The notes beneath the pieces are model-generated. The model made no database searches. It saw only the letters and a program-made list of their open reading frames with translations, and was not told the DNA's origin. A stretch of 64,000 nucleotides of DNA, taken from NCBI GenBank assembly GCA_014773175.1, contig VXCM01001247.1, positions 1 to 64,000 of the forward strand. The letters are read 5' to 3'. Of this stretch, positions 1-13,224 are shown piece after piece. The position numbers and the translations under genes were made by a program. The stretch's first letter is position 1. Every line of letters begins with the position of its first letter. Source of the stretch: Lucifuga dentata. Taxonomy: Eukaryota; Chordata; Actinopteri; Ophidiiformes; Bythitidae.

Positions 1-59
1 CATGAATAATAAATAAATAAACTACGGCAGTGGAGATCAACCAAACCTCATTGCTCTGC

Positions 60-440
60 TACACTATTACTACCTACTTTGCTTTATGATCAACACCGGA
101 TGCTGATTTGGCCAGAAGATGTTTGCAATCTAGTGGAAGCACCTGTTGTGAAAGACCTCAACAGTTTCTATATCTGCCTTGGTGGTGTTGCAGCACAATG
201 AGTCATAAATCATCACAGGTTTGAGATTACTCTTGTAGATTTTTACTTTGAGTTTGTGTCTTGGATCTACACATGTTGTGAAGCCCATGGAAAGTTTGTC
301 TTCCTTTGTTCAGCCGGGACTGAAAGTCTTTCCTGACTCTGTATTCCTTCCTGATGATACTGCCAAGGTATTTGAAGTTATTCACAGCCTCCATGTATTC
401 TCCGTCAAGAGGCAGGTGGCTCTGAGGATAAAGTTCAAAT
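60..440 (-). mobile_element. Decayed non-LTR retrotransposon (LINE) 3' ORF fragment
   Basis: Read on the minus strand, the stretch encodes a broken version of the region that follows the reverse-transcriptase core of many LINEs: a NNFKYLGS block, then KIYKSNLKPVMIYDS, then VFHNRC and a WPNQ block. At least one stop and one frame change interrupt it, so it is dead. The order of blocks (KYLGS, then VxPxxxY, then a conserved Trp-Pro) is what identifies it. The clade is not resolved. It is the only recognisable thing in the first 3.6 kb. Confidence 0.6.
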
Positions 441-2357
441 GAATGAACTGTGACCTAGAAAGGGTAGAAAATTGCAGTGTCACACCTAATGTCAATACAT
501 AAGCCAAAATCTAAAACTCAATTCATACGCAGCTTTTGCAACAATCGATATTATTTATGAACACGAACTGCAACAACAATACATGCAAATGATGAATTGC
601 ATTTGATTTGAAACCGCAACTTGATCTGAATTACTAGATAAGTCTACTTTTAATGTAGTTATTGGACATCAGAGAAAATAAATTCCCCTCCCTGCCAAGA
701 TGGAACAAATTATTCCTCCCTTCTCTGGTTCATTGTACAATTTGAAGCTTTGATTCATGTTCTTATAGTCTCTAACATCTGTATCCAAGTTGAACCTAAA
801 AGATACCAGATCACCAGATTTAATTGTTCAAAAGACAGAGGGCAGCACTAGAATGCATAGTGGGAAGGTCATTAGAATCAATCTTACATGCTGTTGGCTT
901 TATTACTCATTGGTGGCTAAGATAAATATGAATCTGAAGTCCAAATCCAACAACTCTGTGTCATCATGCAACATCAGACTAATAAGAATCTTTCTGCTCC
1001 TTAGTAGCTGAGGACTGATTCAAAGAGCAAACTCAAAGACGCCTTCATCAATTCTTCTCAAATCATTGGATTGGAAACATTTTTCAGTGTTTACAGATAA
1101 TTATCATACCACATCTGTTCTTTGGGTTGGTTGCATTTGTTCAGAGCGTAACATGTCCGTTTCATTGGCTTCCATAAAAATCAGACTTACATGTTCATTT
1201 GGGAATTCAACAGTGTTTACTTTATCCTTGCTCAATCTCTTAATAATATTCTCCTTGAGATAAATTCTCAGAGAAGAATGTTAAAAGTTAAAAAGCTTTA
1301 ATCTATAAATGTAATATGAAGTTTGGGAACATGAGGTGTTCATGATCGAGATAATAATACATATTCAGAGCTCTTATTTAAGTTATCTGACACCTACAGG
1401 TCATTGTTATATGATTATCTTTATGATGGCTTCTTGTCTGAAAAATTGGAACAGACATATAAGAATTAAGCTTTTCACAGTATGTGGCCTTCTGCTGAAC
1501 ATTATGTAGTTTACCTTGGTATTGTGTTCATGTACAAATCTAAAGCTTTGATTAGTTAATAAATCTGATAACAATTTGGGAAAAATGGAGGAAAAAGAAT
1601 AATCCACCCTCAAAACATACACACACACTGTCTTTTTTGCTCAGGACAGCTGGAGATAGTAATGCACAACTATTTTGTCACATCAAAGCTGAGTGTTGTG
1701 GTAGTGTTGACAATTACATAGCATGTTGTAAGCTGAAAGATTCAAGATGTGAAATCTCTTTCTGATTTTTGGAGAAAAGAGAGATGGCAGACAGCAAGCA
1801 GATGGTAGGAACTGAGTCGAGTAAATATGAGCACTGACGCCAGGCTTGTAAATGAATCACTTTCCCCCAGAGTCCTATCACTTTTTTCTTAATTTGTATA
1901 TTATGCTGCTACCTGGAAAAATATATTTTTCACTTTAATGTGACACTGTTTGCATCATTTCCTAATTGTATTTTTATGGAGTCATTCACAATAATTAACA
2001 TCTTTCCTAGAGACGTGAATGAAACTGGCTGACTCAATTAAATATGGGTTGCAAATTATGAGATGAAATTGCTACAGGCATCTTTTGCTTGCAGTTATTT
2101 GTTGAGTGTTATGTAAAGTAACCAGTAATTGGTAATTATGCATGCAGTGCTAATTGCCAGACTATAAGGTCACCTCCCACACAATTAGTTTCTATTTGTC
2201 TCAAGCTCATCTCACTGTATTACAGAGAACAAATGTGTGCTTGGTGGGTTACTGCTGCAGTCATCTTTTAAAGGTAGACCAAAGTTTTACATTTACATTA
2301 AGATATGCTTATGGCAAAGAGCACAGGACATAATACAGTAATCTCTGGCTATATTCT

Positions 2358-2392
<35 letters not shown>

Positions 2393-3651
2393 CTACTTGT
2401 AGAGAACTGCACAGTGAAAATATTGGGTCACATTTTACCTCTGGTCACATTTAAAATATATATATTTTCACTCAATTGTGTAGTAAATTCCTATCAACTA
2501 ACTTTTTGACCTTAACACTGTGGCCATAAATGTGATATATTTGCAAAGACCATGTAAAGTTTGGCAGTGTGCCATGTGCTCATGACCAGTAATGTAACAG
2601 TGATTTAAAACTTTCTTCAGTTGATTTGACACATTTATCCAAGCTTTAGCGTTCTCAAAACAGCCTAGCACAGCCACTGAAAAATAAAAAATGTGTTTAC
2701 CCAGAGCCTCAAGCCTTGCAGAAGCCCACATGCTAAATAAACACTGGAGATCTCAAACTTTAGCTCTGACCTCCATTAGCAGGTATGGATTCTTCACAGG
2801 TTTGAGGAAAGATCAAAACTATTGCAGCCCCCAATCACAAGAAAGAGCCTTGTATCCAATCTTGTGCTTACCATCTGGTATTTTGGATTCCTGTCTCATT
2901 CTTCATGATGGAAACTGTGTCTGTTAATTTGGTGCCAAGCACCTCTAGGATGCTTCTGCTTCATGTCACTGGTTTTAAAGGCCCTGCTCACCTCCACAGG
3001 TGCATTAACTCACTCTGGCTGATTTGATCAGGATATGTTGGGTAGAGTTATGCTGGGTGTTTTCTGAGATCAGTGTATAGTAAAAAGCACAACCCAGAGA
3101 ATCCACACAGATGTTTTCATTTATTTTGGCTACTTCCTCTTCTCATCTCCAGACTGTGTGAGTGTGTACAGGTGCCCTTAACTGAAATATCCCTGCCCTG
3201 ATAGGCTTGTTGTACCTGATGTCTAAGCAACTTCAACCTTTGATTCTTTCAAGTAGATTGATGACCTCAACAAACTCCCACCATAACTTCATCCAACTTA
3301 AATCTGATAAAATGTTAAGCAAGAATAAATGAAAAACGCCTGTGTGGGTGTACAGGACCTTTTGAAGGTTAATTTAATAGAGATAACTCCTGCTGCACTG
3401 CTTTCTATGGTTGAAGTTCGATGCATATTGGTTTCTGGCCATACCTCAACCAGTCATTTCTGTCAAGTGTCTGCTTTGAAAGTTAGGAACTTTAGGAAAA
3501 AAATTAATGACAATCATTATATTGTGCTTGTGTTTGTTACTTTTTATTGCAGAAAATAAAACATAAGAAGGTACAATTTTTTTTTTTTTTTTTTTTTGCT
3601 CAGGCACAGATTGGCCACCGTTGCTGCGTGACAAAGGACCCTTAGAGCAAC
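441..3651. other. Upstream intergenic region of acp1, no gene seen
   Basis: About 3.2 kb of AT-rich sequence with only short chance reading frames. It holds a 29-base A run at 2362-2390 and a T run near 3579-3597, about 55 bases before the acp1 start codon. In mammals SH3YL1 starts head-to-head with ACP1 here. No start exon of that gene could be recognised on the minus strand. Confidence 0.5.
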
Positions 3652-6600
3652 ATGGCGGCTACCAGTAACAAGTCGGTTTTGTTCGTTTGTTTGGGTAAGG
3701 AACACTATTTACACCTGGGAAAGCTCACATTGTTATCAGTAACTGTATGAAAACAGCCAGCACACACCATCAGCTTAAACATTTACTTGAATATGGTTAA
3801 GTTTGCTAAATTTTTTGCTAAGGCTGCTAAAATGAATGACAGGGCGATGCTAAAGTAAACGGTAACATAGCAGCTAAACTTTTCTCTTTAGCCAGCTTCT
3901 GGTTAATGTTGCGTTCAAAGAGGCTAGTCAGGTGTGGTAGAAACAAAATCCCGCCGCACTTTATACATGATATGTTGCTGATACTATGTCACATTGGCGT
4001 GGGGTTTGAGTAACTATACTCGTACATGTACTGTATCAACACTATCAGGTCATAGTCCGCTGTAAACTGTAAATTCTGAGTTTGATTATCAAACCTGTCC
4101 AGTTGGTGTCACTAATGCTTCCAATAAGGTGTTATAATGTATAAGACTACTGGACAGGTAAGCGAACCAGTTTTAAAAGTTGTAGTTTTAATTGAAATAA
4201 CTCGTCCTCTCCAGAGTGCATGAGCTTACAATGTTTTACCAGGTTTTTGAAAAACTTTCTGTTAAAAGTCAAGTGACATGAAATCAATCCAACATATCAG
4301 TAAACCTTCATATCAAATTTAAGGAGTCAACCAGATTTGGCAAAAGCTGCTTGCAGCTGGCCATAAATGATGTGTTATAAATTATGAGTATATATCTTTA
4401 ATATATCTATAAAAATTTGTATGCTGTTGCATTAAATTTGTGTGCACTAGATATGTTTATCTTTGATTATACCTGAAGTATTACTAGGCTATTGTAAAAC
4501 CTTTAATATAATCTAAAATGTCAAATTTGGCTAAAAAAAAAAAAAAAAAAAANAAAAAAAAAAAAAAAAAAAGAAAATGATTGTGTGTGTGTGTTTGTGG
4601 GTCTAAATAGGGAACATCTGCAGATCCCCCATAGCTGAAGCAGTCTTCAGAAAGATGGCAACAAATGAAGGCGTTGTTGGTAAGGTAAGGCTGTCAATGG
4701 TGATTATTCCAACATCACAAATATTTTGCATCCAAGAAATAGATTTAACATGATGTGTGTGTGTGATGGCCATGGCTATTGGTTATACATGTAATTTTTT
4801 GACAAAGCGAAGTTGATGCATGATTTGGTACTAAATGTACTAAGGGGGCAATTTTAGATTTGTTTGTAAAAAAAAATACACACAGTCAGTATATTATTGA
4901 CACACAAGGCTCTTTTTGACCTTTAAAAAAAAAAAGAAAAATACCCAGAATTTTACAGGAATAGGTCAGATTTGACNTTTTTGACCTTTAAAAAAAAAAA
5001 GAAAAATACCCAGAATTTTACAGGAATAGGTCAGATTTGACTAATTTTTGTCTGGATTTGATGTTGCTGCTGAAGTGCTTGAAGTGCTGCTTTATGATGT
5101 TTCCTGCTGCCAGAGGACTCAGCATAGTTTCCTGTGAATGAGGACATTTGAGGATATGCTTCCAGTGAAGGATGGACATTCAATTCAGTTCAGTTTAACT
5201 TTATTAATCCCACATGGGGAAATTCATTTGCTACCAAGGGCAACACATCAGCACATACAACAGACAAAAATAAAACAAGAAACATCATAACCATAACAAT
5301 AACAATGATAACAATAAAATAAAAATGCCATTGAAACATGATTAAGAGGCTGGAAAAACCTAAAGGTGATTATTAAAAAATTTCACAGCAGCTGGAACAA
5401 ATAATAATTGTAAAGTACAACACTGAGACATCACCAATCTTCCACTAAATGTACTTCTAAGACTATTAAAAACATTGTACAGTGGATGACATCCTGTCTG
5501 CTTGACCAAGTTATGCTGATACCATATGGTATGCAGTTGTAAGTGCAGATTGCTTTGAAAAGTGTGCACTGTTTAACAAATTTCATCCAAAAGAAAGGAA
5601 AAATCAGAGACTGTGGTATAGTTACTCAGTGATATAATGAAGAAGAAGAGTAAATGAGATAAAATATGTAACAACAAAAAAAGGGGATTACCTTTAAAAC
5701 TTTAATATTAGCATGAAGAAGAGCTTGGACTGCATCTGGCTGCAACCTCTGATTGTCATGAATGTGTAATTTGTCTGTGTGTGTGTGTGTGTGTATGTGA
5801 GTGTGTAAATCAGTACTGTGTTGTTGTTGTCGTCCGTGCTCTGCTCAGTGGAGGATAGACAGTGCTGCCACCTCCACCTATGAGATAGGAAACCCTCCAG
5901 ACCACCGTGGTACAGCCTGCATGAAGAGGCACGGCGTGCCCATGAGGCATGTGGCCAGGCAGGTACGACCACCCATCTCTCCCATCTGTCTTAGAAGTGG
6001 CTAGCGCCCCCTTTTGTGCTCTCTGTTGTTGCAGTGGGTAATAGACAGTGGCGCCACATCTGACTGGAATACAGGCAGCTCACCGGACGCCCGCGGTCTG
6101 GCCTGCCTAAGGAAGCATGGCATTGAGACCGAGCACAGGGCTCGACAGGTACAAGCAGAATGTCCCACAGCTCCGCTTCATCACTGTCTGCGTTACTTTA
6201 CTTCACACAGGTTTCACTTTACCACAGTTGTTTCCATCAGCCCAGAATTCCTACATAAAAGCTCAGGTTAATATGTAGTTTGTATGCCTTTATTTTCAGG
6301 GCCTTATAAATGCCTTATTGTGAGCTGTTTGAGCAATTTAAAACATGGCACCTTTGTATTCATGTTGTTTTCTCCCTTTATTTGGTATATTTTTTTGCCT
6401 TTTTGAGAACATTTGTAATTACATTGAAAGGCATGATGATAGTCCTGTTTTGGATATTTTGAATTGGCAGTCCCAGTTTTCACATTTATTCTTTGATTTA
6501 ATGTTTGGGAGAGTAATGAGATTATACTATGTCCGTATGTAGTCTTGTTATCTATGTGTATTGGTGTCTGAAAGAATGTCTATTTACTTACGTACAGTGA

Positions 6601-9600
6601 TAGAATTGACGATGTGTATGAAATATTTTTGAAGAGAGTCACTGTAGCAATCACTTTCATTGGCTTGCCGCATGTGTTTCAAATCCTGAAAAAGGTGTGA
6701 AATTCCACCTAGATGTTTGTGCATATTGAACCTCACTGCACTTCCCTAGTGCCCTATGCCCTTAAAAAAGCTGTTCCTGAGAAAATACCAGTTTACCCAA
6801 TAGTTCGATCTGCTGTCTTGTTCATTTCCCCTCATTTAAACCCTCATGTAATCTCCTCAAAGCAGGGATGGGGTGGCTCAACCCTTGGCCTAAACCCAGC
6901 CAAATCCACAATCCAAAGAATGAGCACTGACAAGCTTTCTTTCTTTCTTTCCTCTTTTGCCTTTATCACTCTTTTCCATTTCTTTCACGAGCTTTTGCTT
7001 CAACTCTGCTGTCATTTCCCTAGCATTTTCCCTCAGCTGCTGCTGCCAGTAGCCAAACAGATTATCCAAACGGGAGGTTGTTTGGAGATGGTGGTATTGC
7101 CAGATAAACATATTTGCTTAATAGACTTGTATGCTCCAAAGTGCTCCATAACACATTATATGGAGTGTTTCGGCTTTATCAGGAATCAAAAGTGGACATT
7201 AGGTGAAATTGGAATTTCAGACCCATCAATATGTTATCATTGAGTCAATATTTGAGGAATGAGTGTTGCTTTCCTGCCAAAATACCATCATTCTGCTCTA
7301 AGCACATTAATTTTACCAATCACAGGGCTTTAGTTCAGCACAGATAAGATAACTTTGACACGCTCTGACCTCCATGACTTTCTCACCACTGTTATATAAA
7401 ATGAAAATCTACGATAATAATTGCATGTGAATTCTGTGATTTGCAGTTCATAGCATCCGCGAATGATTTGCTGTTTTCTTTCAATTCATCGCCAATACAG
7501 GCTAAATGATGTGGTGAAATTCCTGATTATTTTATACAGTTTGCTGCAAAATCAAGCCTTCACAAGTTCCTCCTTTTGCCCATCTGAAGTGGTGAACTTG
7601 CTGACTTTGAGTTACATACATAATGTATGTATGCCTCCCTGCCCATTCTTTAATTTACAGTTACAGCCTCCCAGGTCATTCTTGGTCAAATATTTCAGAT
7701 GTCAAACCTAGATTTGTCTGCCTTGTAAGTGGGCTACCATAAGACCTTTCTGACAGGGGATTACCACTGTTTCTGTGTGAGTGTGAGAGAGCGAGGTGGA
7801 GCTGAGGGGAGAGGTCAACAGCGTGGTGATTACCGCCTTGTTTCAGAATGAGCATGAGAGTGTTTTAATGGAAAACACAACGATCAGACACGACTGGATG
7901 CATTCACAACACTGCAGGAATACAAACAAGGATTCAGTACAGTTTTAAATGTAGTCATAACAAACATCTGTTCATTCACCTGTTGTTACATGAGCCTCGC
8001 TGTTTCTGTGATTTAACGTCTCCATTTCTTAACATCTGGAGCAGAACAGGATTTTTGCTCATGCTTGCCTGTCTTTTCTTCTCTTTGCTCATTTGTCTCT
8101 TACTGTCATTGCAACCTCCTCAAAATTGGCTCGGAAGCCTCCAAATTATTCAGCATGCGGTCTGTTTTTTAAATTGCTGTTTATTTGATTAAATCACAAC
8201 CAGGCACATTGAATGTTTTGCTCAACACCCCTCCACATGCTGACAGATGTGCAGCTTAGATCTCGTTTCTTAACCTTGTCAGTGCACGCATGTCTCTCTC
8301 CCCAACCCTCTGCTTCTCTGGCATCAATCCCAGCTTTCCGTGAATCATGTTGGGTTCATGTTTGGAGGCTTGATGAAAGACTTATTGAACTTATTACATA
8401 AGATGGAAGGTTGCACTTTTTTCACCCAGTACTAAAAGTAATATTTGTTTTGTCATTATTTTTTTAACCCACATCTAGGTGACTAAAGAGGATTTCATGA
8501 GCTTTGAGTACATTCTCTGCATGGATGAGAGCAACTTGAGGTAAAGTCCTTTTTAAGCCCACAGCAGTACTTTTATTCTTTGTGTGAATGCGGATCACAG
8601 CATCAATCAAACCACCGGCCTCGTGTTTAGTTCCTCATCTTACACATTTATGGCCTCCTTGGATCAAAAAACATTTGCCTTGAATGGGGTCAAACCCAGT
8701 CGGCCTGCTAGCTATTTGCACAGAGCTGCCAACCGCTCCTTCACATACACATGCGCACATGATGATCATGATAAAACACTGAGTTATAACCAATGTGTAG
8801 GTGAATGCCTTCCTTTAACGAGCAATATCCTTTCTTAATCTCTTTCCAAAGGTCAGGGGGGAGGGATATTTTTTGCTACTTTGAAAGTTTAGGATCATTT
8901 TGAGATCACATGCCTACAGATCTGATCTGTAAGCAGCTTACTGAGTTCTTTGGATGCCTCGTCTTTGCTCTTTGGGCATTTTTTCCCCGTTCGCTTCTAC
9001 TTATTTTTTCCTCTCCACAAATGTTAAGCTGGCCAGACTGAGAAAAAGAGACCCGGGCCTAGACAAAAGAGGGAACCTGTCCATGTCTCATTTCCTTTAA
9101 TAGAATCCATTTCGATCTTGTCAGCAAAAGCCAGTTAATTGTTTGATCTTCTGTGGGGTTTTAATTTGCTGTGGCCTTTAAATAGGTCAAGGAGTTATTT
9201 CCCTCACTTGTATCTCTATATTGAACCTTTATCAGCCCTAAATTGATGGTGTTGTTTTAGCTTTGTGCTCAGGAAGGAAATTAATCGAACTGATGTAATA
9301 ATTTGTTGTTATATTCCACTCAGTATTGACAGTATTACGTATGGGATAGGATAGGGTTGCTATTTATATCTAAATTATGGATAAAAATACAACATTGCCT
9401 TTATTCTTTCCATCAAAGCTGAGATTTTTCTGCTCCAGATGTGACCATTGCATCCATCAAGTGTTTGACTGGTTTCCTGCTCTTTTTGGAGTAATGCATT
9501 TCCTCTTCCTCTCCTTCACAGTGACTTAAAGAGGAAGGCAAACTCTGTGAAAAACCACCGAGCAAAGATTGAGCTCCTTGGTTCATATGACCCTCAAAAG

Positions 9601-10176
9601 CAGCTGATCATTAAAGACCCATATTATGTAAGTCTCAAGTAAAGTCTTCTGTTCATTATTTTCAAGCACTATGAAGATGATTTTTGTAATGTTTTCCCCA
9701 ACAGCATTTGAGCTTATTGAATGAATCCCATAGTGGTGTTCAGTATATTGAATATTACTGGGGCAGCAGATAATGAATTTGGACACTCCAGTTGGCATCG
9801 TCTTGGATCTGCTTCCTGGAGAACAAACAAATAATTTACTTAGAGTGATAGAAAAAAATTAGTGAAATTTTGTAAGACTGAGCGCCTGATGATGCGGCTA
9901 CTGTGGTTGTTAATGGTTTTCTAATAGAAATATTTAAGGGGAATACAGTGAATGTTGCTGCCAAGAGAAATAGCCTAAAACAATAGTCCAAACACTTGGA
10001 CATAATATAATTAATAATGGTTTGGTTGGATTTGATGCACATGTGAAGCATTTGCCTGAATGTAATTTTTCTGCTCTTGTGTTTCCTTTGTTCTTAAGGG
10101 GAGTGATGCAGACTTTGAGATGGTGTACGAACAGTGTGTGAGATGCTGCAAAGTGTTTCTGGAGAGCAACTCCTAA
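3652..10176 (+). CDS. acp1: Low-molecular-weight phosphotyrosine protein phosphatase (acid phosphatase 1)
   Basis: Cytosolic enzyme that removes phosphate from phosphotyrosine proteins and small acyl phosphates. Coding exons: 3652-3694, 4611-4684, then either 5849-5962 or 6035-6148, then 8479-8540, 9522-9627 and 10099-10176. Either splice form gives 158 residues, the usual vertebrate length. Exons 1 and 2 join to give the P-loop VCLGNICRSP, which is the CX5R signature with catalytic Cys and Arg. The general-acid Asp lies in the DPYY motif at the end of the fifth exon, and the protein ends ...FLESNS. The start is the ATG in AACATGGCGG, a good Kozak context. Introns are GT/AG and phase closes throughout. 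The downstream neighbour alkal2 is convergent, as in human. An AATAAA signal lies 211 bases after the stop. Confidence 0.97.
4912..5041. repeat. Tandem pair separated by one N in the acp1 intron (probable assembly duplication)
   Basis: The 64 bases ending at 4976 (TTTTTGACCTTTAAAA... to ...GGTCAGATTTGAC) recur right after the N at 4977, ending at 5041. The copies match apart from a few T residues. Confidence 0.8.
5175..5590 (-). repeat. Dispersed fish repeat with the GGGGATTAATAAAG-type tail
   Basis: The plus strand begins with a TTTATTAATCCC...GGGGAAATT block near 5199, followed by a long unique-looking body. Reversed, this is the familiar ending of a repeat widespread in fish genomes (gggattaataaagt). 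It lies in the acp1 intron before exon 3a. The outer boundary at 5590 is a guess. Confidence 0.45.
5849..5962 (+). other. acp1: acp1 alternative exon 3a
   Basis: A 114-nt exon (38 codons, phase 0 at both ends) starting [14 protein letters not shown] and ending RHVARQ. It resembles the mammalian ACP1 exon with WRVDSAATS and the GNPPD block. It sits between a CTCAG acceptor and a GTACGA donor. It has the same length and phase as exon 3b 72 bases downstream, so either can be used without changing the frame. Confidence 0.93.
6035..6148 (+). other. acp1: acp1 alternative exon 3b
   Basis: The second 114-nt version of exon 3, starting [14 protein letters not shown] and ending TEHRARQ, between TTGCAG and GTACAA. 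It is a diverged tandem duplicate of exon 3a. The shared skeleton is W-x-I-D-S-x-A-T-S, then a P-D-x-R-G-x-A-C block, then K/R-H-G and A-R-Q. In mammals the corresponding pair makes two electrophoretic isoforms with different substrate preference. Confidence 0.92.
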
Positions 10177-10386
10177 CAGCGTCTGTCCTCACACGATCTT
10201 TGCTGAGTCTGTGACATAGCCAGAGATTATTGATTTACTCGTGTTCATCAACAAACACTCATCAGTGTAAACCTGTGCGGGCTTCACCGAGACCAACAGA
10301 GCAGTTTGTTTCAATGTAATGCAAATCACAACATGTAGATTTAGAGCAGTGCTGCTTGAAGAGGTTGTAGACTTGTTGAAGTGATG

Positions 10387-10392
10387 AATAAA
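10387..10392 (+). promoter_or_regulatory. acp1: acp1 polyadenylation signal AATAAA
   Basis: First canonical AATAAA after the acp1 stop codon, on the coding strand. Overlapping copies follow immediately (aataaaataaataaa). Confidence 0.6.
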
Positions 10393-10880
10393 ATAAATAA
10401 ATGAATACATTTTTGGGAGAGATTTCATTTTCACACAGATCATTCATCTTCACACCTCTACGTTTGTCAATATGCAAAAGTGCCACTGTGAATCCAGATA
10501 TGCTACAGGTGATAATCTGTGATCGGGCGTCTCAGGGTTCACAGGGCAAGGTCAAAGGCTGACCCTGGGGTCAAAGTTGATGCTAGCCTAATCTTCCTGG
10601 TATTTAGTTTGGCTAGTGGTGGTCGTCTTATTTTGCTGGCACTACTTTATTTTGGCACGCAGATCCTTTTATCTGACCCATTTATACATGGTATGATAGC
10701 AAAAACTCAAGTGAAATGTTATTACCTAGAAAATAAATATCTAAAGTAAAGAAATGATTACAGCAAAATAAGATGATAAATGTCCTCTGTTTGGATACAT
10801 AAGTTTATCTTTGCCAAACTCCAGTTAGAACTGATATGGTGTTGATCCTACAAAGCAGGAATCAGCACTGTCATACATGA

Positions 10881-11190
10881 TAAAGGACCATACTGGTGAT
10901 TTTGCCTATTTACGCTCAATAAATTCTACCCACATACACATTACATTACTGACAGTATTTTTCAAAACAAAAAAAAAATGTATTTAATTTCCCTGTTATT
11001 TTGCCAGATTCCATAATCTTGCAAAATCAAATATTCAGGTTCAGGTAAAATTCAATGTTTCTATGTGTTTGCTAACTCATATGTCCGAATGTTGAAGAGG
11101 CGGTTGTTACTTTCTCGGTAAAAATTGTCTTTTCCTGGACCTATATTCCCTTGTGGAGACCCATTGGTTTTCTGCAGCCATGTTTAGCTT
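10881..11190 (+). mobile_element. Foldback TTAA element, copy 1 (left part only)
   Basis: Starts AAAGGACCATACTGG and runs through the shared blocks of the family (CACATACACATTAC, CCCTGTTATTTTGCCA, CTATATTCCCTTGTGG). It stops before the internal region, and no right terminus was found. The flank is ATAA instead of TTAA. Same orientation as copy 2 at 13225. Confidence 0.6.
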
Positions 11191-11374
11191 CAGAATGGGT
11201 AATCCTACAAATACGTGCTGCTCATGTGGAATAAATGTTGTTAATGAGCTTCAAGATTTATGACATCACAGTGAAGTGCAGGTTCTCTATTTTTACACAT
11301 GCAGACTCTTTAAGGCATTAAAACAGCTTTGCTAATTAAACTGGGATGTATTCTTCAGATAATTACTAAATGTA

Positions 11375-12455
11375 GCAACATTTCTTATTATTTATATGCT
11401 GATGACATCCAGCTTTTTTGTTCTTTCTGACCAAATGAGCTTCATAAACTTGCAGATCTAAATAATTGTTTGACTGCCATCAAGTCTTGGCTAACTGATA
11501 ACTGTCTACAGTTAAATACAACTAAAACAGAAACTCTTATCATTGCTCCTTATAGCTCCATCCCATGGATCAAACAGTGTTTTGGGTCTGTAGGCTCTTC
11601 TGTTAAATCTAGCTTGTGAAACCTTATTGTCATTCTGGACAATTCTTTGTCTTTAGATTGTCATGTCAGGCAGCTGACTCGCTCTTCTTTCTTTCATCTA
11701 AGGAACATCGTTAAGTTAATATCTGTTATTTCCAAGGTGGGAAATGGATTCTGCATGCTTTATCTTGTCTCGATTGGATTATTGCAATTCTCTTTTTAAC
11801 TGTCTTAACAAATCATCTTCAAATCATTTGCAATCTGTCCAAAACGTTGCTGCACGTTCAATTTTAAAATCTCTTCATTGGCTCCCTGTCAGTTTTAGAG
11901 TCAGTTTTAAAACTCTTGTTTTAACNCAATTTTAAAATCTCTTCATTGGCTCCCTGTCAGTTTTAGAGTCAGTTTTAAAACTCTTGTTTTAACTTTTAAG
12001 CCTTTGCATGGTAAGACACCCCTGTATATCTCAGAGCTTTTACAGACCTACTGTGCCAGTCAGTCCCTCAGGTCTTCAGAACAGAGATTGCTGGTATAGT
12101 GCCCCGTACATGTTTTAAAATGTATGGAGATTGGACCTTTGGGGTATAGTAGCACCAAAACTCTGGAATGAGCTGCCATCATCCCTTCCTTTTATTGATT
12201 CAGAGGAAGCTTTAAAAAAAAACAAACAAAAAAAAAAAAANAAAAAAAAAAAACAGCTTAAGACATTCCTATTCAGACAGGAATTTGGGTAATACCTTAT
12301 TTGTTTGTCTAGTTATGTGTCGGAACTTGTGTTTTTTCCTCACCATATCTGCTTGCATTGTTTTTTGCTTTTATTTAGTACTTTTTTTTTGTGAACTTTA
12401 TGACTTTGTCTGTGAAAGGTGCTCCATAAATACATTTTACTTACTTACTTTAGAT
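11375..12455 (+). mobile_element. L2-like LINE, 5'-truncated reverse-transcriptase fragment with 3' end
   Basis: Translating forward gives the reverse-transcriptase active-site block YLYADDIQLF, followed by IKSWLTDNCLQLNTTKTE, then LSRLDYCNSL, QSVQNVAAR and SLHWLPVSFR. This is the block order of the L2/Maui type of LINE in fish. Stops and a frame change make it non-functional. It ends with GTGAAAGGTGCTCCATAAAT and a (TTAC)n tail at about 12418-12451, the L2-type 3' end. A single N at 11926 separates two near-identical 67-base copies of the SLHWLP region, and an A run with an N lies at 12241; both look like assembly scars. Confidence 0.8.
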
Positions 12456-13224
12456 CACATCCAGTAAGTGATGGAGAAGACTAGTTCAGCAGAATTACAA
12501 GACAAAGCAAAGCGATGTTGAGGAGTTGAAGTTGAATCTCTTACAAGTAACAACTTGTACAAATATATCCTGGCACAAGTAAACTGAGTTTAGATTAAGG
12601 TTCCACGTATTAATGCAAGAATGAACATTTTCAGTTCATTTAACCCAAACAAATTAATGCTTAAAGCCAATTTTCTCCCTCATTGCTGATTCTGCAGCAG
12701 TTCCATCATTTCAGGCTGCAGAACAGTATTACACAGAATCGCACTTCTTAAAAAGGAACCTTCTTGCCCAATATAAATATAATCAATGCTGAAATATGTA
12801 ACACCCTTTGTGGGAAGTGTTCATGTAATTATGCTGATTTAACATATTAAAAAAAAAATCTAATAAAACAAAAAACATTCATATTTGTACCAATCTTATA
12901 ATTTATTTAAATATATTTCATTTTTAAATATATATATATGTTTTTGAACACCCATTTGTTATATGCCAGTCATTTCAATAGCAACTCAATGTGTTTGTCT
13001 TCTGGTTTGTTTTACACTATGTACGTGTTACACTTGTTAAAATGGTCATGGCCTACATTATGTACAGTGGAACAGTTTGAATATATAAATATATAATGTA
13101 CCACGCTCAACCAAGATTCACAGGAGGGCTGCGACTAACAATGTAACCTGTAACCACCACTTGTTTTTAATGTCTTGCAAAGACATCAAGACGCAAACAA
13201 ATGCTCATGCAGTTAATAATTTAA

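Noticed and set aside
6713..7243. 176-codon open frame in an acp1 intron
   Set aside because: No family resemblance or domain, and it lies wholly inside an intron with AT-rich, codon-random composition.
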